Positions 16,988-26,300 of a DNA stretch of 64,000 nt are shown here, in pieces. The position numbers were made by a program, and so were the translations under genes. The stretch comes from Streptomyces shenzhenensis (GTDB lineage Bacteria; Actinomycetota; Actinomycetes; Streptomycetales; Streptomycetaceae): contig NZ_JAJONF010000025.1 in the NCBI RefSeq assembly GCF_021462265.1, positions 80,501-144,500 on the forward strand. Direction: 5' to 3'. The notes under the pieces are model-generated. The model made no database searches. It was not told the DNA's origin and saw nothing but the letters and a program-made list of their open reading frames with translations. The first letter of the stretch is position 1; every line of letters begins with the position of its first letter.

Positions 16988-18145
16988 TTACGCCGTCCGC
17001 TGCCGTTTGGCGAGGGCCTTCGCGATCTTCTCCGCGTCGAGGGCCATCTCGCGGAGGTTGCCGCTGATGGGGTTGGTGTAGCCGGTGAAGTAGAGGCCCG
17101 GCGCGTGCTTCGGGGTGCGGGGGCCGTGGACGACGGGACGGCCGCGGTCGTCGAGGACGTCGAGGTGGCCGACCAGGCCCTCCAGGGCGCGGACGTAGCC
17201 GGTCGCGGCGATCACCGCGTCGGGGGAGACGCGGGTGCCGTCGGCGAGGAGGACCTTGCCGTCCTCGAAACCCTCGACGGCGGCCACGATCTCGACCTTC
17301 CCCCGGCGCACCGCGTCGACGAGGCCGACGTCCAGGACCGGGATGGCGCCCTGCTTCACCCGGCTGTAGAGGCCGCTGTCGGGGCGGGGCAGGCCGTGCG
17401 CGGTCAGGTCGGGGACGCTGACCTTGGCCATGGTGCGGGCCAGCCGGTCGACGAGGGCCGTCGGGAGCCGTCGTACCAGGATGGAGTTGTACTGGGCGGC
17501 CCAGCCGGCGGTGGAGCGGCGGACGATGTGCGGGACGGTGCGGACGGCGAGCCGCACCCGGGAGGCGCCGCCCTCGGTCAGGTCGACGGCGATCTCGGCG
17601 CCGGTGTTGCCGACGCCGACGACGAGGACGTCCCGGCCGGCGAAGGGCTCGGCGTTGCGGTACGCGCCGGCGTGCAGGAACTCCCCGCCGAAGCGGTCCC
17701 GGCCCGGCCAGTCGGGGATGCGCGGGGTGTGGTTGAAGCCGGTGGCGACCACCACCGCGGAGCCGGTCAGCTCCCGCCCGCCCGAAGCCCGCAGCAGCCA
17801 GCCGGCACCCTCGGCCGAGCGCTCCACGCGGGAGACCTCGACGCCGGTGACGATCTCCAGTTCGTGGTGCTCGGCGTACTTCTCCAGATAGCGCACCACG
17901 TCGTCGCGGGAGACCCAGCGGCCGAAGCGGCGGGGCATGGGCAGCCCGGGGAGCGCGGACAGGCGCCGGGTGGTGTGGAGGTGGAGACGGTCGTAGTGAC
18001 GGCGCCAGGACGCGCCGACGTCGTCCGACTTCTCCAGGACCACGGCGCGGATGCCCCGGGCCCGCAGCGCGTACGCGGCGGCGAGCCCTCCGGGGCCGGC
18101 GCCGATGACGTACACGGGCGAGCTGGTGGAGGAGAAGACGGCCAT
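16988..18145 (-). CDS. Flavin-containing monooxygenase-like oxidoreductase
   Basis: About 385 residues with two dinucleotide folds: FAD loop VIGAGPGGLAAAYAL near the N-terminus and NADPH loop VVGVGNTGAEIAVDL in the middle, plus VVATGFNHTP and IAATGYV. This is the YUCCA/FMO-like class B monooxygenase arrangement. ATG 18145 is used; a GTG at 18163 is possible and neither has a strong ribosome site. Substrate unknown. The 160 bp to the amine oxidase contain no operator palindrome. Confidence 0.85.
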   Translation of the reverse strand: MAVFSSTSSPVYVIGAGPGGLAAAYALRARGIRAVVLEKSDDVGASWRRHYDRLHLHTTRRLSALPGLPMPRRFGRWVSRDDVVRYLEKYAEHHELEIVTGVEVSRVERSAEGAGWLLRASGGRELTGSAVVVATGFNHTPRIPDWPGRDRFGGEFLHAGAYRNAEPFAGRDVLVVGVGNTGAEIAVDLTEGGASRVRLAVRTVPHIVRRSTAGWAAQYNSILVRRLPTALVDRLARTMAKVSVPDLTAHGLPRPDSGLYSRVKQGAIPVLDVGLVDAVRRGKVEIVAAVEGFEDGKVLLADGTRVSPDAVIAATGYVRALEGLVGHLDVLDDRGRPVVHGPRTPKHAPGLYFTGYTNPISGNLREMALDAEKIAKALAKRQRTA

Positions 18146-18298
18146 GAGCGCGAGCGTAATCACGCTTCACGTTGATGGGTCTCGGTCAAGACCGGAATTG
18201 GTTGCGGATTGATCACACCCGTAGGGGAAGTGGGCGGGACTTGTGACGTAGCCCACCTCATCTGCCGGAAAGCGGGCCGAAAAGCGAAAGACCCGTGA

Positions 18299-18328
18299 CA
18301 TCGGGCCCCGGTGCGCTGGAGCCCGATG
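18299..18328. other. Inverted repeat in intergenic region
   Basis: CATCGGGC (18299-18306) pairs with GCCCGATG (18321-18328). On the minus strand it lies about 105 bp beyond the stop of the peptidase-like lipoprotein gene and is followed by CTTT/CTTTT stretches, so it may end that transcript. The remaining 18146-18432 interval shows no gene. Confidence 0.35.
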
Positions 18329-18432
18329 CCATTCGTCTTCTGAGCACGCCCCGCGAGCACGGCCGCCTTCGGGCGGATGCTGCTCACGCCCGCGGCGGCC
18401 GGTCAATTGTGAGGGGCGCTCGCCTCACCGGA

Positions 18433-20031
18433 TCACTCTTTCGGCGCGACGTCGGTGCAGTAGACGTCCTTGCCCGGCAGGTCGCCGGTGGTCAGGAAGC
18501 CGACGGTCGCCTTGTCGGCGCAGGCGGAGCCTTCGTCGTAGACGTAGTGCCCGCCGTTGTCCACGCCGACGAAGGCGGAACTGCCGCCGAGGGCCTGGTG
18601 CAGCCCTGTGCCGCCCTCCCACGGAGTGGCGTTGTCCCGGCGGTTCTGGAGGATCAGGGTGTTGCGCGGGCCTTCGTCGCTCACGGTCACAGGCCGCTCG
18701 GCCGGCTTCTTCCAGAAGGCGCACGCCCAGATGTTGGCCGGCATACCCGCGGTGAGGGGCCACGCCTTGCGGTCGGCAGCGGTGCGGGTGGCGTAGCCGT
18801 CGGTGTCGTGGGGCCACTCGGCGTCGCCGCAGACGAGAGCCAGGAACATGGTGGCCTGGTTGTCCTCGGGGACACCCGGAGCCGGCGGGGTGTCGGCGAG
18901 GATCTGCTGGAGAACCGCGTCGTCGGCGTCGGTGGCGCTGCCGTCGGCCAGGTCGGCGGCGGCTTTCCAGAAACGGGCCAGCGGTGCGAGGGTGTCGTTG
19001 TGCAGGAGCATGCCGTAGGTGACGGTCCGGAGCAGCGGACCGTCCAACGACAGCGACATGCCGGGCACCGGGACGGGCTCGCGGTCGAGCCGCTCGGCGA
19101 GGGTGAGGTAGCTCTGGGTGACCTGCTCGACGCTGTTGCCCAGCCCGAGGGTGCTGTCCTGGGCCGCGGCTGCGGCGGCCGCGTCGGGGAACCGGTCGGC
19201 CATGCCCTTGCCCCAGCGGTCCGCCACTTCGTCGGCCCACACCCTGGTGGGGTCGACGTTGCCTTCCAGGATCATCCGGTCGGTCCGGTCCGGGAACAGG
19301 GACCTGTAGACGGCTCCGAGGTAGGTGCCGTAGGACTGGCCCCAGTAGGAGATCTTCCGCTCACCGAGCGCCTGGCGGACGCGGTCCATGTCGCGGGCCG
19401 TGTTGGCGGTGTTGAAGTACTGCAGCCGGTCGCCCGCCGTGTCGGCGCACGTCTTGGCGTCGGCCTTGGCGAGGGCCACGTTCTTGGTGATCGAGCCGTC
19501 CGCGGCGGGGTAGGGGAAGAGCCCGGACACGCTGGGGTCCTTCAGACCGCAGCTCTGCGGCGTGCTGTGCTCGACGCCGCGCGGGTCGAAGCCGATCAGG
19601 TCGTAGCGGTCCAGCACGGACTTCGGCAGCGTGGCCGCCATGGTTGCGGGCATGAAGAGACCGCCCAGGGCCGGCCCGCCGGGGTTCAGCAGCAGGACGC
19701 CGCGCCGCTTCCCGGGTTCGGCGGTGGCCAGCCGCGAGACCGCCACCTCGATCTTCGTGCCGTTCGGATCGCGGTAGTTCAACGGGACCTTCAGCGTCCC
19801 GCAGGTCAGACGAGGATTTCGGGTCGTTCCCCCGGCCGGCTCCGGGCAGGTGCCCCAGTCGATCCCGGCGTAGTCCGCGGTCTGCCCGGCGACCTGGGCC
19901 CGCGGCGTGTCCGCGGCGTTCCCGTCGCATGCGGCCAGCCCGGTTCCGGCCAGCGTCGCCACGGCCAGGGCCGTGGCGACACGGCGGCCACCGGGAAATG
20001 CGGACTTCCCGGACCTGCGCGTCATCCTCAT
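18433..20031 (-). CDS. Secreted lipoprotein, tripeptidyl-aminopeptidase-like alpha/beta hydrolase
   Basis: A 532-residue serine hydrolase of the Streptomyces SlpD/SlpE/Tap type. A signal peptide ends in the lipobox LAAC (Cys35), so it is probably anchored outside the membrane. The nucleophile elbow GQSYG places Ser233; the oxyanion region LLNPGGPALGG and a C-terminal TAP-like domain ending in NGGHYVYDEGS (with the presumed His) follow. ATG 20031 has AGGAGG 8 bp upstream. Probably releases short peptides from the N-termini of proteins. Confidence 0.9.
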   Translation of the reverse strand: MRMTRRSGKSAFPGGRRVATALAVATLAGTGLAACDGNAADTPRAQVAGQTADYAGIDWGTCPEPAGGTTRNPRLTCGTLKVPLNYRDPNGTKIEVAVSRLATAEPGKRRGVLLLNPGGPALGGLFMPATMAATLPKSVLDRYDLIGFDPRGVEHSTPQSCGLKDPSVSGLFPYPAADGSITKNVALAKADAKTCADTAGDRLQYFNTANTARDMDRVRQALGERKISYWGQSYGTYLGAVYRSLFPDRTDRMILEGNVDPTRVWADEVADRWGKGMADRFPDAAAAAAAQDSTLGLGNSVEQVTQSYLTLAERLDREPVPVPGMSLSLDGPLLRTVTYGMLLHNDTLAPLARFWKAAADLADGSATDADDAVLQQILADTPPAPGVPEDNQATMFLALVCGDAEWPHDTDGYATRTAADRKAWPLTAGMPANIWACAFWKKPAERPVTVSDEGPRNTLILQNRRDNATPWEGGTGLHQALGGSSAFVGVDNGGHYVYDEGSACADKATVGFLTTGDLPGKDVYCTDVAPKE

Positions 20032-20083
20032 GGTATAGGCCTCCTGCTGTTCGGCACGGTCGGACCGTCGGCCCGACCGCTGC

Positions 20084-20104
20084 GTTGACAGTCACGGAGT
20101 CAAC
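20084..20104. promoter_or_regulatory. Candidate operator upstream of the lipoprotein peptidase
   Basis: GTTGAC (20084-20089) and GTCAAC (20099-20104) form an inverted repeat about 55 bp upstream of the lipoprotein start. It could be the target of the adjacent two-component regulator; that link is inference. Confidence 0.3.
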
Positions 20105-20219
20105 AGGCGGCCGCCCGTGCCGCGCTTCACCCCTGGGTGGACACATCAGGTAGCTCGCTCGGGGGACAACGCTTCCGAGGACGACGCCTTGACGGTCTCT
20201 CACCTGCCGAAGCGGACCG

Positions 20220-20918
20220 TCAGGCTCGGTCCCCGCGCCCCGTCACGCCCGCCCGGTACGCCAGAACCACTGCCTGGACGCGGTCGCGGAGGTGCAGTTT
20301 GGTGAGGATGCGGGAGACGTAGGTCTTCACGGTCTCGGGGCTGATGACCAGTTCGGTGGCTATCTCGGCGTTGGACAGCCCCTCGCTGATGAGGAGGAGG
20401 ACCTCGTGCTCGCGGGGGGCGAGGATCTTGAGGCGGTCGCGTTCCGGGGACGCGGAGACGGCGGAGGGACGTACCCGTTCGGCGAAGCGGCCGATCAGGG
20501 CGCGGGTGACGGCGGGGGCCAGGAGGGACTCCCCACGGGCAACGGTGCGTACCGCGTTGACCAGTTCGTGCGGTGCGGCGTCCTTCAGCATGAAGCCGCT
20601 GGCGCCGGCGCGGAGAGCCTCGTACACGTACTCGTCGACGTTGAAGGTGGTGACGACCAGGATCTTCGCGGGACTGAGGGAATCGGGACCGGCCAGGTGG
20701 CGGGTGGCCTCGATTCCGTCGAGCAGGGGCATGCGGATGTCCATGAGGACGACGTCCGGCTTCAGTTCCTCCGTGCTCCGGATCGCTGCTCGGCCGTCCA
20801 CGGCCTCCCCCACGACCTCCATGTCGGGCTGTGCGGACAGGATCGTGACGAAGCCGGTACGTACGAGGGCCTGGTCCTCGCAGACCAGCACCCGGATCGC
20901 GGAGGGCGGAACACTCAC
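20220..20918 (-). CDS. NarL/LuxR-family response regulator
   Basis: A 232-residue response regulator. The phospho-acceptor is Asp60 (VVLMDIRMP) in the receiver domain, with the conserved Lys in FMLKDAAP. The C-terminal LuxR helix-turn-helix reads GLSNAEIATELVISPETVKTYVSRIL. Its GTG start overlaps the stop of the histidine kinase (GTGA), so they form an operon. It may act on the adjacent lipoprotein peptidase gene, 190 bp downstream. Confidence 0.93.
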   Translation of the reverse strand: MSVPPSAIRVLVCEDQALVRTGFVTILSAQPDMEVVGEAVDGRAAIRSTEELKPDVVLMDIRMPLLDGIEATRHLAGPDSLSPAKILVVTTFNVDEYVYEALRAGASGFMLKDAAPHELVNAVRTVARGESLLAPAVTRALIGRFAERVRPSAVSASPERDRLKILAPREHEVLLLISEGLSNAEIATELVISPETVKTYVSRILTKLHLRDRVQAVVLAYRAGVTGRGDRA

Positions 20919-22186
20919 ACGGCACCTCCCGTGGGGATGCGCGCGTACACCCGGAAACCGCCCTCGGAGCGGCGCCCCGCCGCGAACTCGCCGCCCAGCA
21001 TCTCCACCCTTTCCCTCAGCCCGGTCAGACCCCGGCCTCCCGGGACGTGCGGGCCGCTGTTGCGCAGGGCGGCGGACTCGGTCGTGCCGTCGGCCGTCCC
21101 GGCGGTGGTGACCTCGACGTCCGTCCAGCCGGGGGTGTGCGCGAGTCGTATCAGCGTTCGGCTGCCCGCGGCGTACTTCACGGCGTTCGTCAGGGATTCC
21201 TGCACGACGCGATACACCGTGAGGTGGGCGCCTACGGCCATGTCCGGCTGCTCTCCGTCCTCGACCAGCTCGATCGGCTGGCCGCCCGCTCGTGCCTGCT
21301 CCACCAGGTCGGACACCCGGCCCGGCGACGGCGTCCGGGACGCCGAATCGCCGGTCGCCTCCAGCACGCCGAGCAGGAAACGGAGTTCGGCCAGCGCGCG
21401 GCGGCCGGTGCCGTTGATGGCGACGAGGGCCTCGCCCACGCGGTCCGGCGACTCGGCGACATACTGCGCCGCGCCGGCCTGCACCACCATCGCGGTCACA
21501 TGGTGGGTCACCACGTCGTGCAACTCCCTGGCCATGCGGCTGCGTTCCGCGGCGACCGCCACCCGCGCGGACCGGGCCCGTCGCTCAGCCTCGTGCCCCC
21601 GCCGCTCGCGGACCAGGACACCCAGGGCCCACATCGCCGTCAGGGCCATGTAGTAGACCAGAAAGTCGGTCAAGCCGTTGGGCGATCCCAGCGCGTGCAG
21701 GGCGACGCAGAGGACCACGTATCCGCCCGTCGCCGCCAGTGGTACGACCCGCCGAAGACGTTCCTGGTGGGCACCCACCGAGTACAGCGCGACGTACAGG
21801 CCGAGGCTGGCGAAGGTCGGCGGGCAGCCGAGGGACTCGTGGAGTGCGAACGAGGTCCCCGCCACCGCGAGACAGAGGGCCGGCCACCGGGTGCGCATCG
21901 CGAGCGGCAGGGCCTGCCCCAGGGCCAGCAGGACACTCGCGACGGACGCGTCCCGGGCGGGAAGACCACCGAACTGCGCCCCGATCCGCGACAGCGGCGC
22001 CACGAACGACAGCACAGTGACGCCGAGCGCGAACACGCGGTCCCTGGCGGCGGGGGCGCGTGATTCCCACCATCGCGACAGCTGGCGGAGCCGGGCGGTT
22101 GCGGCGGACACCGGGCTCGTGCGTGCGAGGTCCGCCGGGGCGGGGGATGCAGAGCCCGATGGTTCACGGGCTGCTTGGTCTTCCAC
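20915..22186 (-). CDS. HisKA_3 sensor histidine kinase
   Basis: A 423-residue membrane sensor. The N-terminal half has about five or six hydrophobic helices with no large external domain. The HisKA_3 box ELHDVVTHHVTAMVVQAG carries the phospho-His, followed by an HATPase domain (QESLTNAVKYA, then GGRGLTGLRERVEMLGG). GTG 22186 is chosen because GGAGG lies just upstream; a longer frame to 22480 lacks a ribosome site. Partner of the overlapping LuxR-type regulator. Signal unknown. Confidence 0.9.
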   Translation of the reverse strand: MEDQAAREPSGSASPAPADLARTSPVSAATARLRQLSRWWESRAPAARDRVFALGVTVLSFVAPLSRIGAQFGGLPARDASVASVLLALGQALPLAMRTRWPALCLAVAGTSFALHESLGCPPTFASLGLYVALYSVGAHQERLRRVVPLAATGGYVVLCVALHALGSPNGLTDFLVYYMALTAMWALGVLVRERRGHEAERRARSARVAVAAERSRMARELHDVVTHHVTAMVVQAGAAQYVAESPDRVGEALVAINGTGRRALAELRFLLGVLEATGDSASRTPSPGRVSDLVEQARAGGQPIELVEDGEQPDMAVGAHLTVYRVVQESLTNAVKYAAGSRTLIRLAHTPGWTDVEVTTAGTADGTTESAALRNSGPHVPGGRGLTGLRERVEMLGGEFAAGRRSEGGFRVYARIPTGGAV

Positions 22187-22574
22187 CGTCCTCCATGATT
22201 CCGCGGGTCCAGCGTTCAGCGGCCTACGGACCGGGCCACAGCCGTCCGCGGGCCGCCCGTTCGGTTCGCCCCGTCCGGCATCTGCACCACACGGTACGGC
22301 AGGGCCGGACTGTCTGGTGCTCTGACCGGGATGGTCCACCGGGTCGCGGTTCGCGGTGGTGGGCGCGGGGCCGATCGGATGTGAGCCGACGGGGCCGCAC
22401 GTCCGACAGACGGAGGTGCGGTGGCTGGGCCCGTTCGAGTCCGCGGGCCGACCGTACGGCGTAGATGCCGCAGTCCACACCGAGCCAGAAGGCCCTCACC
22501 CATTTCAAGATCTCTCAGTCGAGAACTGCGTCACCAACCTCCGTGGGCAGAATATCTAGGCCGCCCCGCAGGAT
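22187..22574. other. Gene-free stretch
   Basis: About 390 bp between the histidine kinase and the DUF35 protein, divergently oriented. Open frames exist on both strands but none has a ribosome site together with a recognisable protein. No strong repeat was found until the operator at 22575. Confidence 0.4.
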
Positions 22575-22589
22575 CTGACGTAACGTCAG
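22575..22589. promoter_or_regulatory. Perfect CTGACG palindrome directly before a DUF35 gene
   Basis: CTGACGTAACGTCAG ends 4 bp before the ATG of the DUF35 protein. There is no room for a ribosome site, so the transcript may be leaderless, with the operator covering the -10/start region. Confidence 0.75.
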
Positions 22590-22593
22590 GTCC

Positions 22594-23028
22594 ATGGATG
22601 CGACGAGATCTGCCGGGACACGCGGCGAGCCTCCGCGCTACGACCGGCCCGAACCGGACGCCTTCACCCGCCCCTACTGGGAGGCCGCGGCCGAGGGCCG
22701 GCTCCTGCTCCGCCGCTGCGGCTCCTGCGGCCGGGCCCACCACTACCCCCGGGAGTTCTGCCCGCACTGCTGGAGCGAGGACGTCACCTGGGAGCGGGCG
22801 ACCGGCCGCGCGACCCTCTACACCTGGTCCGTCGTCCACCGCAACGACCTCCCGCCGTTCGGTGACCGCGTCCCGTACGTGCCCGCCGTGGTCGACCTCG
22901 CCGAGGGCCCGCGCATGATGACCGAGCTGGTGGCCGCCGACCCGGGGACCCTGGACGCCGGACTGGAACTGGAGGTCGCCTTCCGGGAGGGGGTGCCGGT
23001 GTTCCGCCCGGCGCCGCCGACGCGCTGA
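22594..23028 (+). CDS. DUF35 (zinc-ribbon + OB-fold) acyl-CoA-associated protein
   Basis: A 144-residue protein. A zinc ribbon with CGSC and CPHC pairs (about residues 42-60) is followed by an OB-fold (RATLYTWSVVHRND, VPYVPAVVDLAEG). DUF35 proteins bind thiolase-like partners and CoA thioesters; in the steroid pathway ChsH2 DUF35 works with the Ltp2 aldolase. Here no thiolase is adjacent, but the operator is shared with the thiolase-like gene at 28025, which lacks its own DUF35 neighbour. They may therefore be partners (inference). Confidence 0.88.
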   Translation: MDATRSAGTRGEPPRYDRPEPDAFTRPYWEAAAEGRLLLRRCGSCGRAHHYPREFCPHCWSEDVTWERATGRATLYTWSVVHRNDLPPFGDRVPYVPAVVDLAEGPRMMTELVAADPGTLDAGLELEVAFREGVPVFRPAPPTR

Positions 23029-23223
23029 GGCCGGCCGGGCAGCCGCCCGAGGAAGCCGCCGGACCGCCCTCGGCGCCGCGTGGCGACTGGCTGGGCCCTC
23101 GCCCGGCAGAGCGCGGACACCCACCGAGCCGCCGCCCGGTGGCGCATGGCGACCGGGCAGCCGCTGCCCGGCGGCGGGGAAACCCGCTGGGCCCTTCCTC
23201 GGCGCGCGGGTTTCAATGACCCC

Positions 23224-23856
23224 ATGGCCCTCACCGACGAACAGTCCGCCGCCCGCCGCCCCGACGCCGCCCCGCACGGCCACGGCCTGCGGCTCGACCG
23301 CTGGGACCCGGACGCGGAGGCCCACGTCGAGGCGTGGCTGCGTTCCCGTTCCGACCCGGACTTCCGCCGCTGGAACACCCCGCTCGCCGAGGTGACCGAC
23401 CTCGCGAGCGCCCGCGCCTCCCTGGCCGGCTTGCGGAAGCAGGCGGCGGACGGCACCTGCGCGCCGTTCCGGATCACGGACGCCCGGAGCGGTGCGACCC
23501 TCGGTCACATCGGCATCAACTTGATCGACCGCACGTTCCGGACGGCCCGGGTCGGCTACTGGGTACTTCCCGAGGCGCGGGGCCGCCGGGTCGCCACCCA
23601 CGCCCTGGCCCTGGCGGCGGACTGGGCCTTCGCCGAACTCGGCCTGCACCGGCTGGAGCTGGGGCATGCCCTCGGCCACGAGGCGTCCTGCCGCATAGCG
23701 CAGACGTGCGGCTTCCGGTACGAGGGGACGCTGCGCGGCGCCATGTTCGAGGCGGGCCGCCGGGACGCCTTCCGCGACGTACACCTGCACGCCCGCCTGG
23801 CCACGGACCCGAGCCCGGACCCGGTCGCGCCCGCGGCCCCGGCGCGGGGCCGGTGA
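23224..23856 (+). CDS. GNAT acetyltransferase (RimJ/RimL type)
   Basis: A 210-residue N-acetyltransferase. The acetyl-CoA loop region is ARVGYWVLPEARGRRVATHAL and the C-terminal CGFRYEGTLRGAMFEAGRRDAFRDVHLHA is typical of the RimJ/RimL group. ATG 23224 (MALTDEQ) is used; upstream in-frame sequence is not conserved in appearance. Substrate unknown. No operator link to its neighbours. Confidence 0.88.
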   Translation: MALTDEQSAARRPDAAPHGHGLRLDRWDPDAEAHVEAWLRSRSDPDFRRWNTPLAEVTDLASARASLAGLRKQAADGTCAPFRITDARSGATLGHIGINLIDRTFRTARVGYWVLPEARGRRVATHALALAADWAFAELGLHRLELGHALGHEASCRIAQTCGFRYEGTLRGAMFEAGRRDAFRDVHLHARLATDPSPDPVAPAAPARGR

Positions 23857-24034
23857 GCGGGTGGCGGGCGACCGCACCGGAGTTGTGTCCTGGCACGTAC
23901 GAGCGGGCGCACAGCAGGGACCGCCTCCGCACGCGGGCGGATCACGCCGATGCGGTGACCGGGACGGTCCACCGTGCCCGGAAGGCGGCGCACGGGACGG
24001 GCGCGTTCCGCGAAGCGACTGGTATTAGTGGTGC

Positions 24035-24412
24035 ATGCAGGAAGAGACCGCGCGGTCCGCGATCGACACGTTCATCTCCGCGTTCAACGCCTCGGACGAC
24101 AGCTATGTGACGGCGCTGCTCTCCCAGGCCCTGACGTCGGACGTGGTCTTCTGGGGGCCGTTGGGCCGCAGCGAAGGGATCGCGGCGGTCGAGCGGTTCG
24201 TGCTGGACATCCGGCGCCACCCGGCGGGGACCGGCACGATGGTGCGCTGCTCGGCGGTGGACATGCCTGACGAGTGGGCCCGGTACCAGTGGGTCTTCAG
24301 CACGCCGGACGGCGGCCCCCGCCTGACCGGAACGGACGTCGTCCATCTGCGACGGAGCCTCATCGACCAGGTCATCGTCTTCGCGGGAGAGATCGAGCCG
24401 TCCGCCTCCTGA
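24035..24412 (+). CDS. SnoaL/NTF2-like protein
   Basis: A 125-residue small cone-fold protein. The N-terminal helix (ETARSAIDTFISAFNASDD) and the core strand pattern (VVFWGPLGRSEGIAAVERFV, GTMVRCSAVDM) match nuclear-transport-factor-2-like domains. Such proteins may isomerise or cyclise small ligands, or merely bind them. No catalytic residues can be assigned. Confidence 0.8.
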   Translation: MQEETARSAIDTFISAFNASDDSYVTALLSQALTSDVVFWGPLGRSEGIAAVERFVLDIRRHPAGTGTMVRCSAVDMPDEWARYQWVFSTPDGGPRLTGTDVVHLRRSLIDQVIVFAGEIEPSAS

Positions 24413-24592
24413 GCCGTCCTGCTTCCGGACCGGCTCCCCTTCGACGCTCCGGGACCACCCGGCCGGTCTCCGCGTCGCGACGCCTCGACCGGCCGTGCCT
24501 GGCCACGAGCCGGCCGACGGCGCGGCTGTCACCGCGCAGGTGTCGCGGTCAATTCACGTGCGGAGCACGATGATCCTCCGCGACCATCGAGC

Positions 24593-25477
24593 ATGACTTC
24601 TGAGATCACCCGGTCCGACTGGCACTTCACTTCGGACGTCGACGAATTCCTCGCCCACGCCGCCGACTTCCTCCACTCCCGCCCGGACCTGCACACCGTC
24701 CACCTCACCGTGACGGCGCAGCTGCGGCGGCGCGGTCCGCGGGCGTACGGCGAGGACCCTCCGTTCTTCGGCTTCCTGACCCGCGCCGATGGCGGCGTGG
24801 GCGCGACGCTGCTCCACACGCCCCCCTACGCCCTGAACGTCACCCGCCTCACGGCCGACGAGACCGAGGCGCTGGCCGAGCGCCTGCTCGCCCTCGGCCG
24901 TCCGGTGGGCGGGATCTCCGCCGAGCGCGCCACGGCGGAGGCGTTCGTGGCGGAGTGGGCACGGCGGACGGGGCTGCCGGGAAAGCTGGACGAGCTGGAA
25001 CGCCTCTACCGGCTGGCCGAGTTGACGGCCCCGTCGCCGGCGCCGGAGGGCCGGGCGCGTCCGGCCGGCGCGTCCGACCGGGACCTGCTGATCCGCTGGT
25101 ACGAGGGGTTCGTGGCCGACGCGGGTGTGCGGGGCGGCCGGGACGCCGGGGAGTGGGCCGACTTCCGGCTCTCGTACGGCGGTGTCACCCTCTGGGAGAC
25201 GCCCGACGGCACCCCCGTCTCCATGGCCGGTGTGACCCTGGCGGTCGCCGGCCAGGTCCGGGTCGCGCCCGTCTACACCCCGCCGGAGCTGCGCGGCCGC
25301 GGTTACGCGGGGGCGGTGACCACGGAGGTCGGCCGGGCGGCGCTGGCCGCGGGCGCCGCCGAGGTGCTGCTCTTCGCGGACCTCGCGAACCCGACGAGCA
25401 ACGCGCTGTACCAGCGCATCGGCTACCGGCCGGTGGCCGACTGGGCGGTGTACGACCTCGCCGGGCAGGCGCCGTGA
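24593..25477 (+). CDS. GNAT N-acetyltransferase
   Basis: A 294-residue protein with a divergent N-terminal half and a C-terminal GNAT domain. The acetyl-CoA signature is VAPVYTPPELRGRGYAGAVT, followed by VLLFADLANPTSNALYQRIGYRP. This layout is common in Streptomyces GNATs of unknown substrate. Convergent with the PNPOx-like gene 10 bp downstream. Confidence 0.88.
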   Translation: MTSEITRSDWHFTSDVDEFLAHAADFLHSRPDLHTVHLTVTAQLRRRGPRAYGEDPPFFGFLTRADGGVGATLLHTPPYALNVTRLTADETEALAERLLALGRPVGGISAERATAEAFVAEWARRTGLPGKLDELERLYRLAELTAPSPAPEGRARPAGASDRDLLIRWYEGFVADAGVRGGRDAGEWADFRLSYGGVTLWETPDGTPVSMAGVTLAVAGQVRVAPVYTPPELRGRGYAGAVTTEVGRAALAAGAAEVLLFADLANPTSNALYQRIGYRPVADWAVYDLAGQAP

Positions 25478-25487
25478 GGACGGCCGC

Positions 25488-26159
25488 TCACGGCCACAGC
25501 AGCTGTCTGCGCCAGCCGCCGTCCTCCTCCGCGACATACCGGAGCCGGACGTGCCGCCGGTCCGGGTCGCCCTGGAAGAACTCCGCCTCCTGGGGGCGCA
25601 GACGGTAGAGGGTCCAGGTCGGGGAGGGGGCGGCCGGGTCGGTGCGGGCGCGTGCCCAGGCCGCCTCCGACTCCTCGCGCAGCTCCTCCAGCGAGGACAG
25701 GGGCCCGCTCTGGCGGCCGGTGAGCGCGGCGGCCAGGGCGCCCGTCGAGCGGGCGTGCAGGTCGGCCTGGCTCTCCTCGGAGGGAGCCGCGGTGACGGGC
25801 CCGCGGAGCCGGACCTGGCGGCCCAGCACCGGCCAGTAGAAGGCCAGGGCCGCGTACGGGCGGGCGCTCAGCTGGTGTCCCTTGCGGCTGGTCACATGGG
25901 AGCCGAAGGACCAGCCGTGCGGGTCCGCGCCGTGCAGCAGCACGATCCGCACGTCCGCCCGGCCCTCGTCGTCCGTCGTCGCCAGGGACATGGTGTGCGG
26001 CTCCGGCTGGCCGGCCGCCACCGCCTCCGCGAACCACGTGGTGAAGAGGGGGAGCGGTGCCGCCGGAGCCGCCGCCGGGTCGAAGGGCCGTAGCTCGGTG
26101 GTCCCGGGGGACCAGACGAGGAGCGACCTCAGGAGCGCGTGAAGATCCGTTGCTGCCAT
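25488..26159 (-). CDS. Pyridoxamine 5'-phosphate oxidase-like flavoprotein
   Basis: A 223-residue FMN split-barrel protein of the PdxH family, with RADVRIVLLHGADPHGWSFGSHVTSRKGHQL and ALAFYWPVLGRQVRLRG matching the FMN/PLP region. The C-terminus (WTLYRLRPQEAEFFQGDPDRRHVRLRY) matches the PdxH C-terminal dimerisation domain. It may oxidise pyridoxamine phosphate or be one of the divergent Streptomyces paralogues. Confidence 0.85.
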   Translation of the reverse strand: MAATDLHALLRSLLVWSPGTTELRPFDPAAAPAAPLPLFTTWFAEAVAAGQPEPHTMSLATTDDEGRADVRIVLLHGADPHGWSFGSHVTSRKGHQLSARPYAALAFYWPVLGRQVRLRGPVTAAPSEESQADLHARSTGALAAALTGRQSGPLSSLEELREESEAAWARARTDPAAPSPTWTLYRLRPQEAEFFQGDPDRRHVRLRYVAEEDGGWRRQLLWP

Positions 26160-26300
26160 GTGCCGAGTATCACTCGGTGCCCCCGGCGGCCGTGTCATCA
26201 GCCGCCTCCTGCGGCCGCCGGGTGTCCCCGTGGCCAGACCCGAGGGCACAACATCGCAAATCCCTGCGAACGCCTGTGCCCCGGCCGCACACTGTCCGGC

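Noticed and set aside
16960..16988. AGGCGT...ACGCCT hairpin with TTTT as a terminator
   Set aside because: The T-run is on the plus strand, where no gene ends; on the minus strand the stem is not followed by T residues.
22224..22508. 94-codon minus-strand frame upstream of the DUF35 gene
   Set aside because: Only the first 20 residues look protein-like, the rest is Arg/Pro-rich; TTG start without ribosome site.
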